Shown here one piece after another: positions 62,247 through 64,000 of a stretch of 64,000 bases of DNA; within the stretch, counting starts at the first letter, position 1, and each line of letters begins with the position of its first letter. Under the pieces are notes generated by a model that was not told the origin of the DNA, did no database searches, and worked only from the letters and a program-made list of their open reading frames with translations. Position numbers and translations under genes: made by a program. This stretch comes from CAXXOK01 sp963666755 (GTDB taxonomy: Bacteria > Bacillota > Clostridia > Christensenellales > Aristaeellaceae). Location: NCBI GenBank assembly GCA_963666755.2, contig CAXXGW010000003.1, positions 134,625-198,624 on the forward strand, read 5' to 3'.

Positions 62247-63308
62247 TCAGCGCACGCCGAACCGATACTCCGTACGCGTATGGTACACTTCCTGCGGGTT
62301 CAGCACCACGCTGGGAAACTCCGCCTGATGGATCGCATCCGGGTACCGCTGCGTTTCCAGACAGACCCCCTGATACGGCTTATACTGCAAGCCGCCTTTG
62401 CCCATCTGGTGCAATCCCTGCCCCGTATACACCTGCACGCCGGGCATATCCGTCATCACGCGCATCTCCCGGCCGGTGGCGGGGGAGTAAAGGGTCGCCA
62501 TATGCTTCCACACGCGGTCAAACCCCGCGCAATAGTTAAAGTCCACCCCGCCTGCCGCCTTCATGGCGGGGTGGGTGTCGGTGTGCGCCAGCACATCGCC
62601 CAGCTTGCGGGGCGTGGCAAAATCGTACGGCACCTCCGCCTGCGGGATCAGCTTACCCGTGGGGATCAGCCCCAGGCCCGCCTCGCACACCGCGTCGGCC
62701 AGCACCTGCAATTCCAGGTTGCGGATATCCGGCCCGTCGCATCCGTCCAGATTAAAATACGCATGGTTGGTCAGGTTTACCAGCGTGGCTTTGGTGGTGG
62801 TTGCATGATAATCAATGCCCAGCGCGTTATGTTCGTCGAAGGTATAGGTAACCCGTACCGTCAGCTCGCCGGGAAAAACCCTGATCCCCATCGGGGCTGA
62901 CCAGCGTCAGGTGCAGCGCAATCCACGCCGTCGCCCCTGCACAGGGGCCACCTGCCACATGCGCAGGTTGAACCCCTCCGGCCCGCCATGCAGGTTATTG
63001 GGGCCGTTATTGGGGGTCAGCGGGTAGGTTTGCCCGTTGAGCGTAAACTGGGAGCCACCGATGCGGTTGCCCACGCGCCCGATCAGCGCGCCCATGCTGG
63101 CCGCTGTCGGCGGTGTAGGCCATCGCATCGTCAAAGCCGAGGCACACGTCGCCGAGCTTCCCGCCGCGATCCGGCACCTGTATCCGGGTAATGATGCCCG
63201 CCCGAAATCCAGAATCGAAACCGACGCGCCGCTCTGGTTGGTCAGCGTGTATTCGGTTACGGGGTAGCCGTGCTGTTCCTTGCCGTAGGGTCGGGTGGTG
63301 ATGCTCAT
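62247..63308 (-). pseudogene. galM: Aldose 1-epimerase (galactose mutarotase), frame interrupted
   Basis: Similarity to aldose 1-epimerase runs across the whole stretch but in shifting frames. It starts MSITTRPYGKEQHGYPVTEY at 63308. Frame changes are needed near 63200 (at the CCCGCCCG run), near 63100 (to reach MGALIGRVGNRI) and near 62935 (at the GCCCCTG run, to reach LTLVSPDGDQGF). From 62891 to 62247 the frame is open: LVNLTNHAYFNLDG, AGFDRVW, DMPGVQVYTGQ. The rest looks intact and the promoter is sound, so I suspect sequencing or assembly indels rather than decay. Function would be sugar anomer interconversion. Confidence 0.85.
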
Positions 63309-63375
63309 TGGGGTCAGGGCCTCCTTAACGCTTCACGGTTGCGCCGCCCGCAGGGGGGCATGGCGCCGTACGCAC

Positions 63376-63404
63376 AGTATAGCGCAACCCGGGGCGGGGG
63401 TCAA
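63376..63404 (-). promoter_or_regulatory. Promoter of the epimerase gene
   Basis: Minus-strand TTGACC, 17 bases, TATACT, about 65 bases before the start codon. Confidence 0.6.
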
Positions 63405-63546
63405 GCCGCAAACCCATGGCGCGGGCAGGGTTTGCCCTGCGGCGGCACGGCTTGTGCGGCGCGGGGCGGTTTGTGGTATACTGGGCCAACCCGTTACCCC
63501 GCGCCCGGCGGCAATCGCCGCCTCGCTTACCGCAAAGGAGGATGGC

Positions 63547-64000
63547 ATGAACCGGATGCCGCTGACCGCCCTGCCCGGGCAAATCCCCTTTTACAGATGC
63601 CGAAGGGCGCGGCGTGTTAACCGGCGCACCCCTCGGGGATGTGCGCCGCCTCTGCCTGCCGCCCGCGCCCGGCCCTTTCGGCGTGCTGCGCCCCCCGCTG
63701 GACGCCACCGCCCTGCGCCTGTCGCTGGAGCTGGCTTACATGACCTATACGCTGGATCTGGAGCCGTGGATGCGCGCCGGCTGGCGGGATATTTCCATTC
63801 AGGTGGACAACCGGCTGGAAAGCGGCGTAACCGTAGGCGAAAGCGAAAAGCGCGACCAGCGAGCGCATCCGCGGGCTGATGAACGGCTGGAAGGTGGCGC
63901 GCGCCCGCATGGCGCTCAAAGCCTATAACCCCCTCTCCCAGCTGACCGCCGCCCTGCGCCAGCGGGAGCGCAGCGATACCATCAAAGCCGTGACCATGCT
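63547..64000 (+). pseudogene. Unknown gene, cut by window end and frame-interrupted
   Basis: A good AAAGGAGG site precedes an ATG. The frame gives MNRMPLTALPGQIPF, then must shift by one base at the TTTT run near 63590 to continue as TDAEGRGVLTGAPLGDVRRL and on to MTYTLDLEPWMRAGWRDISI. A further shift near 63855 leads into ERIRGLMNGWKVARARMALK and the window end. The spliced protein reads like a real, alpha-helical cytoplasmic protein, but I do not recognise the family. Confidence 0.6.

Overview
The window is high-GC and densely coded. It looks like a chromosomal piece of a Clostridia-type Firmicute (Bacillota). The evidence is: a T-box leader in front of thrS, the recJ-relA-dtd-MBL-hemZ gene order, strong Shine-Dalgarno sites with some TTG starts, TTGACA-17-TATAAT promoters, and a carbohydrate gene content typical of an anaerobic saccharolytic gut bacterium (glycyl radical enzyme, tripartite and ABC importers, Gfo/Idh oxidoreductases with TIM-barrel isomerases, ROK and LacI regulators). 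I cannot name the species.

Layout. 0-2 kb: SulP anion transporter and tRNA-Thr(GGT). 2.2-8.4 kb (minus): MoxR ATPase, DUF58 protein, membrane transglutaminase with a repeat tail, PHP hydrolase. 8.5-13.3 kb (plus): MFS exporter, DODA-type dioxygenase, pirin, FMN reductase, aldo/keto reductase. 13.3-18.5 kb: metallophosphoesterase, sirtuin, T-box-controlled thrS and a possible 3' structured RNA, bracketed by two arrays of a 170-bp hairpin-rich repeat in opposite orientations. 18.5-29.9 kb (minus): GH1 beta-glucosidase, AraC regulator, and a translationally coupled operon tctC-tctB-tctA-VOC-TIM barrel-Gfo/Idh-nagB-nagA, headed by a regulator that joins a LacI-type sensor to a C-terminal LuxR-type HTH. 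29.9-31.2 kb: another TIM-barrel isomerase and two identical MITE-like elements.

31.2-42.2 kb looks like one sugar regulon: a ribose-type ABC importer, type I mannose-6-phosphate isomerase, sedoheptulokinase-like FGGY kinase, an unusual glycyl radical enzyme with its radical-SAM activase, and a divergent ROK repressor. A TGTCAA-N5-TTGACA palindrome forms both -35 boxes of the divergent promoters, and part of it recurs at the ABC promoter. 42.9-52.4 kb is a second regulon: a TIM-barrel isomerase and LacI regulator (minus) divergent from an SBP-ATPase-permease importer, Gfo/Idh, TIM barrel, Gfo/Idh and a 59-aa acidic protein. The oxidoreductase/TIM-barrel/oxidoreductase set recalls 3-keto-glycoside chemistry.

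52.9-61.9 kb is housekeeping: recJ, relA, dtd, an MBL hydrolase, hemZ, then glpK. 62.2-64 kb holds an aldose 1-epimerase and a truncated unknown gene. Together they need about five frame changes in under 1 kb, more likely assembly error at a contig end than real decay.

Best candidates for undescribed biology: the ROK-controlled glycyl radical enzyme locus, the tripartite-transporter/nagBA operon, and the ABC/Gfo-Idh/TIM-barrel operon.
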